A DNA stretch of 64,000 bases from Sphingomonas changnyeongensis (lineage in GTDB: Bacteria; Pseudomonadota; Alphaproteobacteria; Sphingomonadales; Sphingomonadaceae): positions 2,488,501 through 2,552,500 of the forward strand of contig NZ_CP047895.1 of the NCBI RefSeq assembly GCF_009913435.1, given 5' to 3'. The translations under genes and the position numbers were made by a program. Each line of letters opens with the position of its first letter. Within the stretch, counting starts at the first letter, position 1. The notes under the pieces were generated by a model that had not been told where the DNA came from, searched no databases, and worked only from the letters and a program-made list of their open reading frames with translations. Below, piece by piece: positions 36,980 to 46,566 of this stretch.

Positions 36980-39633
36980 TCAGGCGCTGACCGCCATGCC
37001 GGCGAGCGCCGCGCGCACCGCCGCCACCGCCGCATCGGCGCTGGCCCCGTCCGGCCCGCCGCCCTGCGCCATGTCGGGACGGCCGCCGCCGCCCTGCCCG
37101 CCCAGCGCCGCCACCGCCTCGCGCACCAGCGCGACCGCGTCGATCCGGCCGGCAAGATCGGCGGTGACGCCGACCGCGACCGAAGCCCGCCCGTCATTGA
37201 CCGCGACCAGCGCCGCAACGCCGGAGCCGAGCCGCGCCTTCAGATCGTCGACCGCGCCGCGCAGCCCCTTGGGGTCCAGCCCCTCGACCACCTGGCCGAT
37301 AAAGCCGTGCCCGCCGACCTGTTCCGGGCCGGGTGCTGTGGCACCGCCGCCCCGCCGCCCAGCGCCAGCGCCTTTTTGGCCTCGGCCAGTTCGCGCTCGA
37401 GCCGGCGGCGCTCGTCGATCAGCGCGGCGACGCGCGCCGGCACCTCGTCGGGCGCGGCCTTGAGCGCCGCCGCCGCCTCGCGCAGCCGCTCGTCGCGCTG
37501 CGCCAGCCACAGCCGCGCCGCCTCGCCGGTCAGCGCCTCGATCCGGCGGACGCCCGACGACACCGCGCTTTCCGACACGATCTTGAACAGCGCGATATCG
37601 CCGGTGGCAGTCACATGGGTGCCGCCGCACAGCTCGACCGAATAGGCCGAACGGCCCATGGTGAGCACGCGCACCTCATCGCCATATTTCTCGCCGAACA
37701 GCGCCATCGCCCCGGCGGCGATCGCGTCTTCAGGCGTCATCAGCCGGGTCGAGACCGCCTCGTTATGGCGGATCTGCGCGTTCACATCGGCCTCGATATC
37801 GGCGATCTCGGCCGCGCTCAGCGCTGCGGGGTGCGAGAAATCGAAGCGCAGCCGGTCGGGCGCGACCAGCGAGCCTTTCTGCGTCACATGGCCGCCCAGC
37901 CGGCGGCGCAGCGCGGCATGAAGCAGATGGGTGGCGCTGTGATTGGCGCGCACCTGATCGCGGCGGACGGCATCGACCGACAGATGGACGGTATCGCCGA
38001 CCGCGACCGCCCCCGCCTCCACCCGCAGATGATGGGCATGCAGCCGCCCAAGCGGCTTCGACGTGTCCTCGACCCGGCCCGACAGACCCTTGTCGGAGGT
38101 GATGGTGCCGGCATCGCCGGCCTGGCCGCCGCTTTCGGCATAAAAGGGCGTCTGGTTGACGAGCAGCAGCACCTCGTCGCCCGCCTCCGCGCGGTCGACC
38201 GGCTGGCCGTCACGCACCAGCGCGACCACCTGGCCCTCGCCCTCGGTGCCGGTGTAACCGATGAACTCGGTCCCGCCATGCGCCTCGGCCAGGTCGAACC
38301 ACACCTCTTCGGATGCCTTGGCGCCCGAGCCTTTCCATGCCGCGCGGGCGGCCGCCTTCTGCTCGGCCATCGCCGCATCAAAGCCGGCGCGGTCGACGCC
38401 CAACCCCTGGGCGCGCAGCGCATCCTCAGTCAGGTCATAGGGGAAGCCATAGGTGTCGTAGAGGCGGAAGGCGACCCCGCCCGGCAGCGTCTGGCCCGGC
38501 GTCATGCCGGCCACCGCCTCGTCGAGCAGCTTCAGCCCCTTGTCGAGCGTCTGGCGGAAGCGCGTTTCCTCCTGCTCCAGCGTCGCCTCGATCAGCGGCT
38601 GGGCACGCACCAGTTCGGGATAGGCAGCGCCCATTTCGGCGACCAGCGCCGGCACCAGCCGGTGCATCAGCGGGTCCTTCGCGCCCAGAATATGGGCATG
38701 GCGCATCGCCCGGCGCATGATCCGGCGGAGCACATAGCCGCGCCCCTCATTGGCCGGCAGCACGCCGTCGGCGACCAGAAAGCCCGATGCGCGCAGATGA
38801 TCGGCGATCACCCGGTGGCTGGCGAGCGCCGCGCCCTCGGCCGGGGTGGCGGTGAGCGCGGTCGACGTGCCGATCAGCGCGCGGAAGGTGTCGGTGTCAT
38901 AATTGTTGTGCACGCCCTGCATGACGGCGGCGATGCGCTCCAGCCCCATGCCGGTGTCGATCGACGGGCGCGGCAGATCGCGGACGATCTGATTGTCCTC
39001 CTGCTCATGCTGCATGAACACGAGGTTCCAGATCTCGACGAACCGGTCGCCATCCTCATCCGGGCTGCCCGGCGGGCCGCCGGGGATGTGTGCGCCGTGA
39101 TCGTAGAAGATTTCCGAACACGGGCCGCACGGGCCATTGTCGCCCATCGCCCAGAAATTGTCCTTGGTGGCGATGCGGATGATCCGGTCATCGGGCAGCC
39201 CGGCAATCTTCTTCCACAGCCCAAAGGCTTCGTCGTCGGTGTGATAGACGGTGACGCACAGCCGGCTCGGGTCCAGCCCCCATTCGCGCGTCACCAGCCC
39301 CCAGGCGAGCGTGATCGCGCGTTCCTTGAAATAATCGCCGAACGAGAAATTGCCCAGCATCTCGAAAAATGTGTGATGCCGCGCGGTATAGCCGACATTG
39401 TCGAGATCATTGTGCTTGCCGCCCGCGCGCACGCATTTCTGCGACGACACCGCCGTCGAATAAGGGCGCGTTTCCAGCCCGGTGAACACGTTCTTGAACG
39501 GCACCATGCCCGCATTGACGAACATCAGCGTGGGGTCGTTCTGCGGCACCAGCGGCGCAGACGCGATGCGGGCGTGCCCGGCGGCCTCGAAATAGTCGAG
39601 GAAGGAGCGGCGGATGTCGTTGGTCGCGGTCAT
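36980..39633 (-). CDS. alaS: alanyl-tRNA synthetase (frameshifted near the C-terminus)
   Basis: Class II synthetase with editing and C-terminal dimerisation domains; 884 residues when repaired. The N-terminus [38 protein letters not shown] and the editing-domain zinc ligands [14 protein letters not shown] and [15 protein letters not shown] are intact. The frame breaks at 37350-37353; one extra C on the plus strand joins ALGGGGG to [14 protein letters not shown], and the final [24 protein letters not shown] is the C-Ala motif. It is essential, so I take the break as an error. Start at 39633 ([11 protein letters not shown]). Composite repeat copy 3 is upstream. Confidence 0.96.
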
Positions 39634-39699
39634 GCACCGCGATGTAAGCGAGGACCGCCGCGCGCTCAACTGCCGTGGTTGGGAATGGGGTGATTGGGT

Positions 39700-39872
39700 C
39701 GGGTCGCGGGGGGGGGGCGTGTTTGTGCTGCGGCTCGCGCCGCAGGGGCGGCCCCGGCCCGCTCCCCCACCCGGCCTCCCAACGGCAGGTTACGCTATGG
39801 GAGGCCGGGTGGGGGAGCGGGCCGGGGCCGCGACAAACCAAAACTCCCGGTGCCGCGGCCACACCACCCCCG
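39700..39872. repeat. composite palindromic intergenic element, copy 3
   Basis: Inverted repeat with arms 39751-39781 and 39798-39828 (31 bp, extending to 34) and loop ACGGCAGGTTACGCTA (loop type B). One hairpin unit to the left (GCTGCGGC/GCCGCAG) and one or two variant units to the right (GCCGCGACAAACC, GGTGCCGCGGCC). It fills most of the gap between the 3' end of the glycine-zipper gene and the start of alaS, both on the minus strand. Confidence 0.95.
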
Positions 39873-39880
39873 CCTCCCGC

Positions 39881-40324
39881 TCAGCGGCAGCGGTCCGAGC
39901 GGTCGACCTCGCGGCCGAGCAGCGCGCCGCCTGCGGCACCCAAGATCGTTCCGACCGCCCGGTTGCGGCCGCCATCGACCGCCCGGCCGAGCAGCGCGCC
40001 CGCCGCACCGCCCAGGATCGCGCCAGTGGTGCCGCTGTCGCGGCGGCAGCGCTGGCCGGCCCAGGCGCGGCGGTCGCGCCGATCCCAATCGCGGCCTTCC
40101 CAATCGCGCCCGGCCCAGCGCCGGTCATTCCAGCGGCGATCGTCCCGGCGGCGGTCGGCGCGCCAGTCGCGGTCATCGTCCCAGTCGCCCCGATCCCAGC
40201 CGGACCGGTCCCAGCCCGCACCTTCCCAGCCGGCCAGCTGCACGCCCGGATCGGCAGCGGCCGGCGCGGCGAGCGCCGACAGCCCGAGGCCCGCAGTGGC
40301 GATCATGAGGATCAGTTTGCGCAT
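39881..40324 (-). CDS. exported glycine-zipper protein with Trp/Asp/Arg repeats
   Basis: 147 residues. MRKLILMIATAGLGLSALAAPAAA-D is a clear signal peptide. A repetitive middle region rich in GWDR/DWDRR (WDRSGWDRGDWDDD...) is followed by a 17-kDa surface-antigen type glycine zipper (TTGAILGGAAGALLGRAVDGG and VGTILGAAGGALLGREVD). Probably periplasmic or outer-membrane associated. The start at 40324 is set by the signal; the upstream 26 residues are not needed. Divergent from pyrB. Function unknown. Confidence 0.8.
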   Translation of the reverse strand: MRKLILMIATAGLGLSALAAPAAADPGVQLAGWEGAGWDRSGWDRGDWDDDRDWRADRRRDDRRWNDRRWAGRDWEGRDWDRRDRRAWAGQRCRRDSGTTGAILGGAAGALLGRAVDGGRNRAVGTILGAAGGALLGREVDRSDRCR

Positions 40325-40461
40325 CGTCGGTTCCTTGTCCGAAAAGTTCATGACGGCCTTGTGCCCGATCCTGTCTGAACGGGCTTTGATCGCGCCGTTC
40401 ATCTGGCGAACAGCTGCGCCCGCAGGTGACGCGGTGCGTTGGCGGCGCTATCAGCGCGGCC

Positions 40462-41415
40462 ATGTCCGCCCTTTTCTTTCCGCACCGCCATCTGCTCGGC
40501 ATCGCCGGCCTGCAGCCGCACGAGATCGGCTTTCTCCTCGACGAGGCCGAACAATGGGTGGCGATGAACCGCGCCACCCAGAAGCATGACAACCGGCTGA
40601 ACGGGCTGACGCTGATCAACGCCTTTTTCGAAAACTCCACCCGCACGCTGCTGTCGTTCGAAATCGCCGGCAAAAGGCTGGGTGCGGACGTGGTCAACAT
40701 GCACGCCGCCCAGTCGAGCGTGAAGAAGGGCGAAACGCTGATCGACACGGCGATGACGCTCAATGCGATGCGCGCCGACATGATCGTGATCCGCCATGCC
40801 AGTTCGGGGGCGGTGCAGCTGATCGCCGACAAGGTCGACTGCCCGGTGCTGAACGCCGGCGACGGGCGGCACGAACACCCGACCCAGGCGCTGCTCGACG
40901 CGCTGACGATCAGGCGGCGCAAGGGCCAGATTGCCGGGCTGGTGATCGCGATCTGCGGCGATGTGCTGCACAGCCGCGTCGCCCGGTCGAACATCCTGGC
41001 GCTGACCGCGCTCGGCGCCGATGTGCGCGTCGTCGCGCCGCCGACGCTGATCCCGCCCGATCTCGACCGGATGCATGTCGCCCGATTCACCGACATGGAT
41101 GCCGGGCTGGACGGCGCCGATGTGGTGATGATGCTGCGCCTCCAGACCGAACGGATGGCCGGCGGCTTCGTGCCGTCGCTGCGCGAATATCACGCATTCT
41201 GGGGGCTGACGCCCGAACGGCTCGCCCGCGCCAGGCCCGATGCGCTCGTCATGCATCCCGGGCCGATGAACCGGGGCGTCGAGATCGCGTCGAGCGTCGC
41301 CGACGATCCGGCGCGCTCGGCGATCACCGAACAGGTCGAAATGGGGGTGGCGGTGCGCATGGCCTGCCTTGATGTGCTGACGCGCCGCGCGCGCGGGATG
41401 GAGGGCTGGGCATGA
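40462..41415 (+). CDS. pyrB: aspartate carbamoyltransferase catalytic subunit
   Basis: 317-residue catalytic chain: carbamoyl phosphate plus aspartate gives N-carbamoyl-aspartate, the committed step of pyrimidine synthesis. Carbamoyl-phosphate site [24 protein letters not shown], and MLRLQTERM and [11 protein letters not shown] near the C-terminus are intact. The start at 40462 ([10 protein letters not shown]) matches the family. It overlaps the inactive dihydroorotase-like gene by 4 bp, as in the Pseudomonas-type pyrBC' arrangement. No regulatory pyrI is present. Confidence 0.96.
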   Translation: MSALFFPHRHLLGIAGLQPHEIGFLLDEAEQWVAMNRATQKHDNRLNGLTLINAFFENSTRTLLSFEIAGKRLGADVVNMHAAQSSVKKGETLIDTAMTLNAMRADMIVIRHASSGAVQLIADKVDCPVLNAGDGRHEHPTQALLDALTIRRRKGQIAGLVIAICGDVLHSRVARSNILALTALGADVRVVAPPTLIPPDLDRMHVARFTDMDAGLDGADVVMMLRLQTERMAGGFVPSLREYHAFWGLTPERLARARPDALVMHPGPMNRGVEIASSVADDPARSAITEQVEMGVAVRMACLDVLTRRARGMEGWA

Positions 41416-42646
41416 CGGGGCCGAGCATGACGGGGCTGGGCATGACCGCGATCCTGGGCGCGCGCCTGCCGGACGGCACGGCGGCGGACATTCTGATCGA
41501 GAACGGGCGGATCGCGCGCATCGGCGCGGTCAGCCCGCCTGCGGGTGCACGGGTGGTCGAGGCGACGGGTGCGCTGCTTGCCCCCGGCATTGTCGATCTG
41601 GGCGTATTCCGCGTCGACGGCCCGGCGTTCCGCTTCGGCGGCATCGTGCGCGCGGCGCTGATGCCCGATCAGGGGCCGCCGCTTGACGATCCCGGCCTGA
41701 TCCAGCGCGCCGCCTATTCGGGCAAGCCCGATATCTGGGTGCATCCGCTGGCGGCGGCGACGCGCGGCCTTGCGGGGCGGAGCTGGCCGAAATCGGGCTG
41801 ATGAAGGCGGCGGGCGCGCGCGGCGTGGCGACCGGGCGGCGCTGGATCGCCGACAGCGCAGTGATGGCGCGGGTGATGGCCTATGCCCGCGCGTTCGACC
41901 TGCCGGTCATCACCCATGCCGAGGATGGCGGGCTGGCGGCGGGCGCGGTGGCGACGGCGGGCGAGACATCGACCCGGCTGGGCCTGGCTGCGGCACCGGC
42001 AATCGCCGAGGCGATGGCGATCGCCCGCGACCTGATGCTGGCCGAGGAAACCGGCGCACGGCTGCACATCCGCCAGGTGACGACGGCGCGCGGGTTCGAT
42101 CTGGTGCGCGCGGCCAAGGCGCGCGGACTGCCGGTCACCTGCGGGATCACCCCGGCGCATCTGTTCCTGTCGGATCTGGCGACCGCCGATTTCCGCACCT
42201 TTGCCCATGTGTCACCGCCGCTGCGCAGCGAGGCCGACCGGCTGGCGGCGCGCGCCGCGGTCGCCGACGGCACGGTCGATGTCATCGCATCGGGCCATGA
42301 CCCGCGCGGGCCTGAAGACAAGCGGCTGCCCTTTGCCGATTCGGCCCCGGGTGCCGCGGGCGCGGAAACGCTGCTGCCGCTGGCGCTCAATCTGGTGCGC
42401 GACGGGCTGATCGACACGGGGCGGCTGTTCGAGTTGCTGGCCGCGCGGCCGGCGGCGATCCTGGGGCTGGACGGCGGCGTGATCGCCGAAGGCGCGCCCG
42501 CCGATCTGGCGCTGATCGACCCGGATGCCCCCTGGCAGGTCTCGTCGGAGCGGATGAAGGCCGCAGCCGGCAACACGCCGTTCGACCGGCTGCCCGTGCA
42601 GGGCCGCGTGCTGCGCCTGTTCAAGGGCGGGCGCGAACTGGGCTAA
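41412..42646 (+). CDS. pyrC': dihydroorotase-like protein, probably non-catalytic PyrC' (frameshifted)
   Basis: About 411 residues when repaired. It has the amidohydrolase fold ([48 protein letters not shown]), but where active enzymes have the metal motif DxHxH(L)R after PG(I/L)VD, this reads [14 protein letters not shown], losing both histidines. That matches non-catalytic PyrC' partners of PyrB. The frame breaks at the G-run 41772-41775; one extra G joins [13 protein letters not shown]. The N-terminus has a 15-bp direct repeat encoding [10 protein letters not shown]. Coupled to pyrB by ATGA. Confidence 0.88.
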
Positions 42647-42680
42647 AGCATTTTCGAGCCGCGCGGCGTCACCCGGCGGC

Positions 42681-44042
42681 TCAGCGGGCCGCCAGCCGCA
42701 CCCCCGGCTTCGCGGCCCAGCGCGGCGTCATGTCGCCGGCCACCGGACGGATGAAGCACTGGCTGCCGCGTGCGCGCAGCTTGAGGCACAGGGCGGCGGC
42801 GTCGGCGCGGCTTTCAAACCCCGCGACCGCCAGCCGGTAGACCAGCCCCGCACCATGGCGCGCGGTCGCGATCGCCGGGCTGTGCGTGCCGAGCATCGGC
42901 ATCCGGCCGATCGCCGCCTGCCAGCCGGTCTCGGCGCGGGCGACGCTTGAATAGGCGCCAAGCTGGACGGCGAAGCGTCCCGACGCGGCCGGCGTATAGG
43001 TTGCGCGCTGCAGCCGAGCGATGGGCGACGGGCCGGATGCTGCCGCAACACGCACGGCGGTGCGGATCGCGCTCCCCCGGATCGCGACGGGCTGCACAAT
43101 CTCGGCAGGCGGCGCGAAGCGGATCGCGGATGCGAGCGCAGCTGGCGCGGCCGGGCGTGGTGCGGCGGCGTCCGGCACAGATGCGGGCGCCGCGGCGATG
43201 GCCGGTGCGGGCAGCGGCGCGGCACCATCGTCAAGGCGGCGCGGCGGCGGCGGCGCGGCCTCTGCCTGCCGTGCCGGCTCAGGCGCAGGCGCAGGCGCAG
43301 ACGACGGCAGCAGCGCCAGCCGCTCGGGCATTCCGGCATCAGGCACCGGGGTGATGCGCAGCACGGCGGCCACGCGCATCGCGGGGCGGGCTTCGGCAGC
43401 AAGATCGGACCATGCCAGCAGCCGCCGGGCGACCAGCTGCGGCTTCAGATCGAGCGAAGCGGCCATCCGCGCCTCCGCCCAGCGCCCGGCAAGGGCATAG
43501 GCAAGCGCGAGATTCTGGCGGCTTTGCGGCGTCGACCGGCCGGTGCGGACCAGCTCTTCAAGCAGCGCCGCGCCCGTGCCGGGATCGCCAGCCAGGGCGA
43601 GCGCCAGGCCGCGATCTGCCGCCGGGATATGGTCTGCATGCGCGGCGACGACCGCGCGCGCGCCCTCTGCATCGCCGGTGCCCAGCCGGGCGAGCGCGAG
43701 CTTGAGCGCCGCCCCCGGATGCGCGGGATCGAGCGCGAGCGTGTCGGCAAATGCCGTTTCCGCCGAAGCGAGCCGCCCGGCGGCAAGATAGGCGCGGCCG
43801 AGCAGCATCCGCGACCCGGCATTGTCCGGCACCAGCGCGACGGCATGTTCGGCCTGGATCACCGCCATGTCATGATCGCCGCGCGCCAGCGCCCGCGCCG
43901 CACGTTCGGCGGCGCGCCCCGCCTCGCGCATCGCCTGCGGGGCGGGCGGCGCGGCGAAATCGGCATAGGCGTTCTGCGCAACGGTCAGGCCCGCCACGAC
44001 CATCGAGGCGGCGGCCAGATGAAGGGGCAGGCGTCGGCGCAT
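42681..44042 (-). CDS. TPR- and SPOR-domain exported protein
   Basis: 453 residues. Signal peptide MRRRLPLHLAAASMVVAGLTVAQNAYA. Residues about 40-250 show tetratricopeptide-like helical repeats (LALARLGTGDAEGARAVVAAHADH, GRAYLAAGRLASAETAFADTLALDPAH). A low-complexity proline/alanine stretch separates a C-terminal SPOR domain (GRFAVQLGAYSSVARAETGWQAAIG ... VYRLAVAGFESRADAAALC). SPOR domains bind denuded peptidoglycan at division sites. The start at 44042 fits the signal. It follows parA and the RHH gene on the same strand. Confidence 0.85.
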   Translation of the reverse strand: MRRRLPLHLAAASMVVAGLTVAQNAYADFAAPPAPQAMREAGRAAERAARALARGDHDMAVIQAEHAVALVPDNAGSRMLLGRAYLAAGRLASAETAFADTLALDPAHPGAALKLALARLGTGDAEGARAVVAAHADHIPAADRGLALALAGDPGTGAALLEELVRTGRSTPQSRQNLALAYALAGRWAEARMAASLDLKPQLVARRLLAWSDLAAEARPAMRVAAVLRITPVPDAGMPERLALLPSSAPAPAPEPARQAEAAPPPPRRLDDGAAPLPAPAIAAAPASVPDAAAPRPAAPAALASAIRFAPPAEIVQPVAIRGSAIRTAVRVAAASGPSPIARLQRATYTPAASGRFAVQLGAYSSVARAETGWQAAIGRMPMLGTHSPAIATARHGAGLVYRLAVAGFESRADAAALCLKLRARGSQCFIRPVAGDMTPRWAAKPGVRLAAR

Positions 44043-44064
44043 GGCGTCTTTCCTCTGTTGACCC

Positions 44065-44645
44065 TTAGCTGGCGGCGCGGGCGGGAACATGCCCGGCCAG
44101 ATCGTCCAGTTCCGGCATGGCGGCGAGAAACTGATCCAGCGCCTCGGTCACGATCTGCTGGGCCGAGCGGTTGCGCACCGCCGAGGCCAGCCGCAGCCGC
44201 AGATGACGGTCGCCATCGAGGCGCAGCGTGAAGGCGGCCTTGCGGCCCTGATCGGCGCGTCCCGGTTCGGTGAGGGTCTGGTTTCCAGCGGCCGCCGCCG
44301 GGCGCATGGCGGCGCGGCGCGGCGCGCGCCGGGGGACCGGGCGATGGGCACCACGGCCGCCTCGACCGGAGCTTCCACAGACGGCGCTTCGAAAGACGGC
44401 GCTTGGGCGGGCGGCGGGGCCGCTTCCGCTTCGACCGGAACCGGCGTCACCGCGCGCGGCGCGGGGTCGAGCGGCTGGACCGGCGCGGGCGGCACGTCAT
44501 AGCCCATGTCGTTCCAGCCGAGATCGTCGCGCGCCGCCGCGGCCATGCCGAAACCGGCAAATCCCTGCGGGCGCATCGCGGGCTTGGCCTGGCCCTTGCG
44601 GGCGAGCAGGCCGGACGACAGCGAGGCGAAGGGCTTGGCTTCCAT
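44065..44645 (-). CDS. ribbon-helix-helix-like protein partner of ParA (frameshifted)
   Basis: About 193 residues when repaired. The N-terminus MEAKPFASLSSGLLARKGQAKPAM and a long proline/alanine-rich linker lead to a C-terminal ribbon-helix-helix-like module (AAFTLRLDGDRHLRLRLASAVRNRSAQQIVTEALDQFLAAMPELD). The frame breaks at the G-run 44331-44335; one extra base gives RSPRRAPRRAAMRPAAAAG and restores 582 bases. It lies 14 bases after parA, the order expected for a partition ATPase with its DNA- or partner-binding protein. Exact partner role is unproven. Confidence 0.78.
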
Positions 44646-44659
44646 GGCCCCCTCCCCGC

Positions 44660-45379
44660 TTACTGGCCGACGACGCGGCGGCCAAAGCCGCCAACGGGAC
44701 GCGCGCCGACCGCCGCATGCGGCTGAGCGCCCGGCACGCTGAACACCGTGCGGCGGAAATTCTTTTCCAGCCGGTCGGCGACATAGGTCCACAGTTCCTC
44801 GACCTCGCGGGCCGATTTGCCCGACGGATCGACCTCCATCACCGTGCGACCATCGATCATCGAGGCGGCGAAATCGGTGCGGTGGTGGATCGTCACCGGG
44901 GCGACGGTGCCGTGCTGCGACAGCGCGACTGCCGCTTCGGAGGTGATGCGCGCCTTGGGGGTCGCGGCGTTGACGACGAAGATCAGCGCCTTGCCCGCCC
45001 GGTCGCACAGATCGACCGTCGCGCCCACGGCGCGCAGATCGTGCGGGCTGGGACGGGTCGGGATGACGATCAGTTCGGCGACCGCGATCACGCTCTGGAT
45101 CGCCATGGTGATGGCGGGCGGCGTGTCGATCACCGCCAGCTTGAACCCCTGCTGGCGCAGCACCTCGAGATCGGCGGCGAGCCGGGCCACCGTCGTCTGC
45201 GCAAAGGCCGGATATTCGGCCTCACGCTCGTTCCACCAGTCGGCGAGCGAGCCCTGCGGGTCGATATCGATGAGCACGACCGGCCCGGCACCGGCCCGCT
45301 GGGCCTGCACGGCGAGATGGCCGGACAGGGTGGTCTTGCCCGATCCTCCCTTTTGCGATGCCATCGCAAGAACGCGCAT
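44660..45379 (-). CDS. ParA family ATPase
   Basis: 239-residue deviant-Walker ATPase. Walker A' is QKGGSGKTT at about 9-17, followed by VLIDIDPQGSLADWW and VIDTPPAITMAIQS, the standard ParA/Soj signature; it lacks an N-terminal DNA-binding domain. Orphan ParAs position plasmids, chemotaxis arrays or other cargo. It is followed by an RHH-like protein and a SPOR protein on the same strand, so envelope or division positioning is a reasonable inference. It is not a clear MipZ. Confidence 0.92.
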   Translation of the reverse strand: MRVLAMASQKGGSGKTTLSGHLAVQAQRAGAGPVVLIDIDPQGSLADWWNEREAEYPAFAQTTVARLAADLEVLRQQGFKLAVIDTPPAITMAIQSVIAVAELIVIPTRPSPHDLRAVGATVDLCDRAGKALIFVVNAATPKARITSEAAVALSQHGTVAPVTIHHRTDFAASMIDGRTVMEVDPSGKSAREVEELWTYVADRLEKNFRRTVFSVPGAQPHAAVGARPVGGFGRRVVGQ

Positions 45380-45549
45380 GATGGTCCTCTCGGGGTGTTG
45401 CAGTCAGCCTGAAAAGTCGCATGCGAGGCGCTAAGATAGGGTTAATCCGGGGGGTGTGCGCCCTCGGGCGGCGCGGCGGCAAAAGGGGCGGAAATCCGGC
45501 TGGAACGATGCTTGGCCGCGCGTTAGGGATGATCGTTGCGGGGGAAAAA

Positions 45550-46560
45550 ATGGCGCACAACTCACGGTTCCGGCACCGGATATCGGCATTTGACGGGCGG
45601 GCATGGCCGATCGCGGCGGCGCTGGCGCTGGCCGGGCCTGCCGGCCTGGCGGCGGCAGCAATAGGGGCTGGGCAGGACGCGCAGCCGGGTGCCGGACCGG
45701 CAGGGCTGTCAGCGGTCGACCCCGCCCAGATCATGCTGTGGCGGCGGCTGGCGGCGTCGGGCAATGCCGAGGCGCAATACCGGCTGGGCGATGCGCTGCG
45801 CCGCGGCACCGGCGTCGCCGCCGATGCGGCGGAGGCAGAGCGCCAGTTCCGCGCCGCCGCCGCGCAGGGCCATGGCCCGGCAGGCGACGAGCTGGGGCTG
45901 CTGCTGTTTGCAACCGGCCGGCATCATGAGGCGATGGACTGGCTGGGCCGCGCGGCGGAGCGCGGCGATCCGCGCGCGCGCTACATCTATGCGACCGCTT
46001 TGTTCAACGGCGACTATGTCGCGCGCGACTGGGGCCGCGCCTATGCGCTGATGGCACTCGCCGCGCGCGACGGCCTGCCCGCCGCCCAGACCAGCCTGGC
46101 CCAGATGGACCGCTATATCCCCGCCGATCAACGGGCAGCGGCGCTTCGCGGCGCGGGGCTGACGGGGGCACGGCCGGTTCCCAAATCAGCCCCGGCCCCC
46201 GCAACGGCCCGGCCGTCGACGGCAACGCCGCGCCCGGCCGCGCCTGCCCGGCCAGCCCCCGCCCAGCCAGCCCCCGCTCCGCCGTCCCCCGCCCCGGTGC
46301 CGGGCACGGCTCCGGCGGCGAAGGCGGGCGGGCGCTACATCGTCCAGCTGGGGGCCTATGCGGGGCGCGCGCTGGCCGAGGCGCAGTGGCAGATCTTCAC
46401 CCGTCGCTTTCCCGAGCTGGCATCGCTCAAACCCGTCATCGGCAGCGCCGGGGCGCTGACCCGGCTGCGCACCGGGCCGTTCGCCGACCGCGCGGCGGCA
46501 GAGCGGCTGTGCACGCGGGTGACGGCGGCACGGCTGCCCTGCCTTGTGCTCAGGGACTGA
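45550..46560 (+). CDS. Sel1-repeat and SPOR-domain exported protein
   Basis: 336 residues from the ATG at 45550, close behind a GGGGG run. The N-terminal hydrophobic segment after a basic stretch (RFRHRISAFDGRAWPIAAALALAGPAGLAAAA) is a likely signal or anchor. Sel1-like repeats follow (NAEAQYRLGDALRRGTGVAADAAEAERQFRAAAAQGH), then a proline/alanine linker and a SPOR domain (RYIVQLGAYAGRALAEAQWQIFTRRFPELASL). It is divergent from parA, so two SPOR proteins flank the ParA/RHH pair. It lies 6 bases before the hydroxylase gene. Confidence 0.85.
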   Translation: MAHNSRFRHRISAFDGRAWPIAAALALAGPAGLAAAAIGAGQDAQPGAGPAGLSAVDPAQIMLWRRLAASGNAEAQYRLGDALRRGTGVAADAAEAERQFRAAAAQGHGPAGDELGLLLFATGRHHEAMDWLGRAAERGDPRARYIYATALFNGDYVARDWGRAYALMALAARDGLPAAQTSLAQMDRYIPADQRAAALRGAGLTGARPVPKSAPAPATARPSTATPRPAAPARPAPAQPAPAPPSPAPVPGTAPAAKAGGRYIVQLGAYAGRALAEAQWQIFTRRFPELASLKPVIGSAGALTRLRTGPFADRAAAERLCTRVTAARLPCLVLRD

Positions 46561-46566
46561 CCGGCC

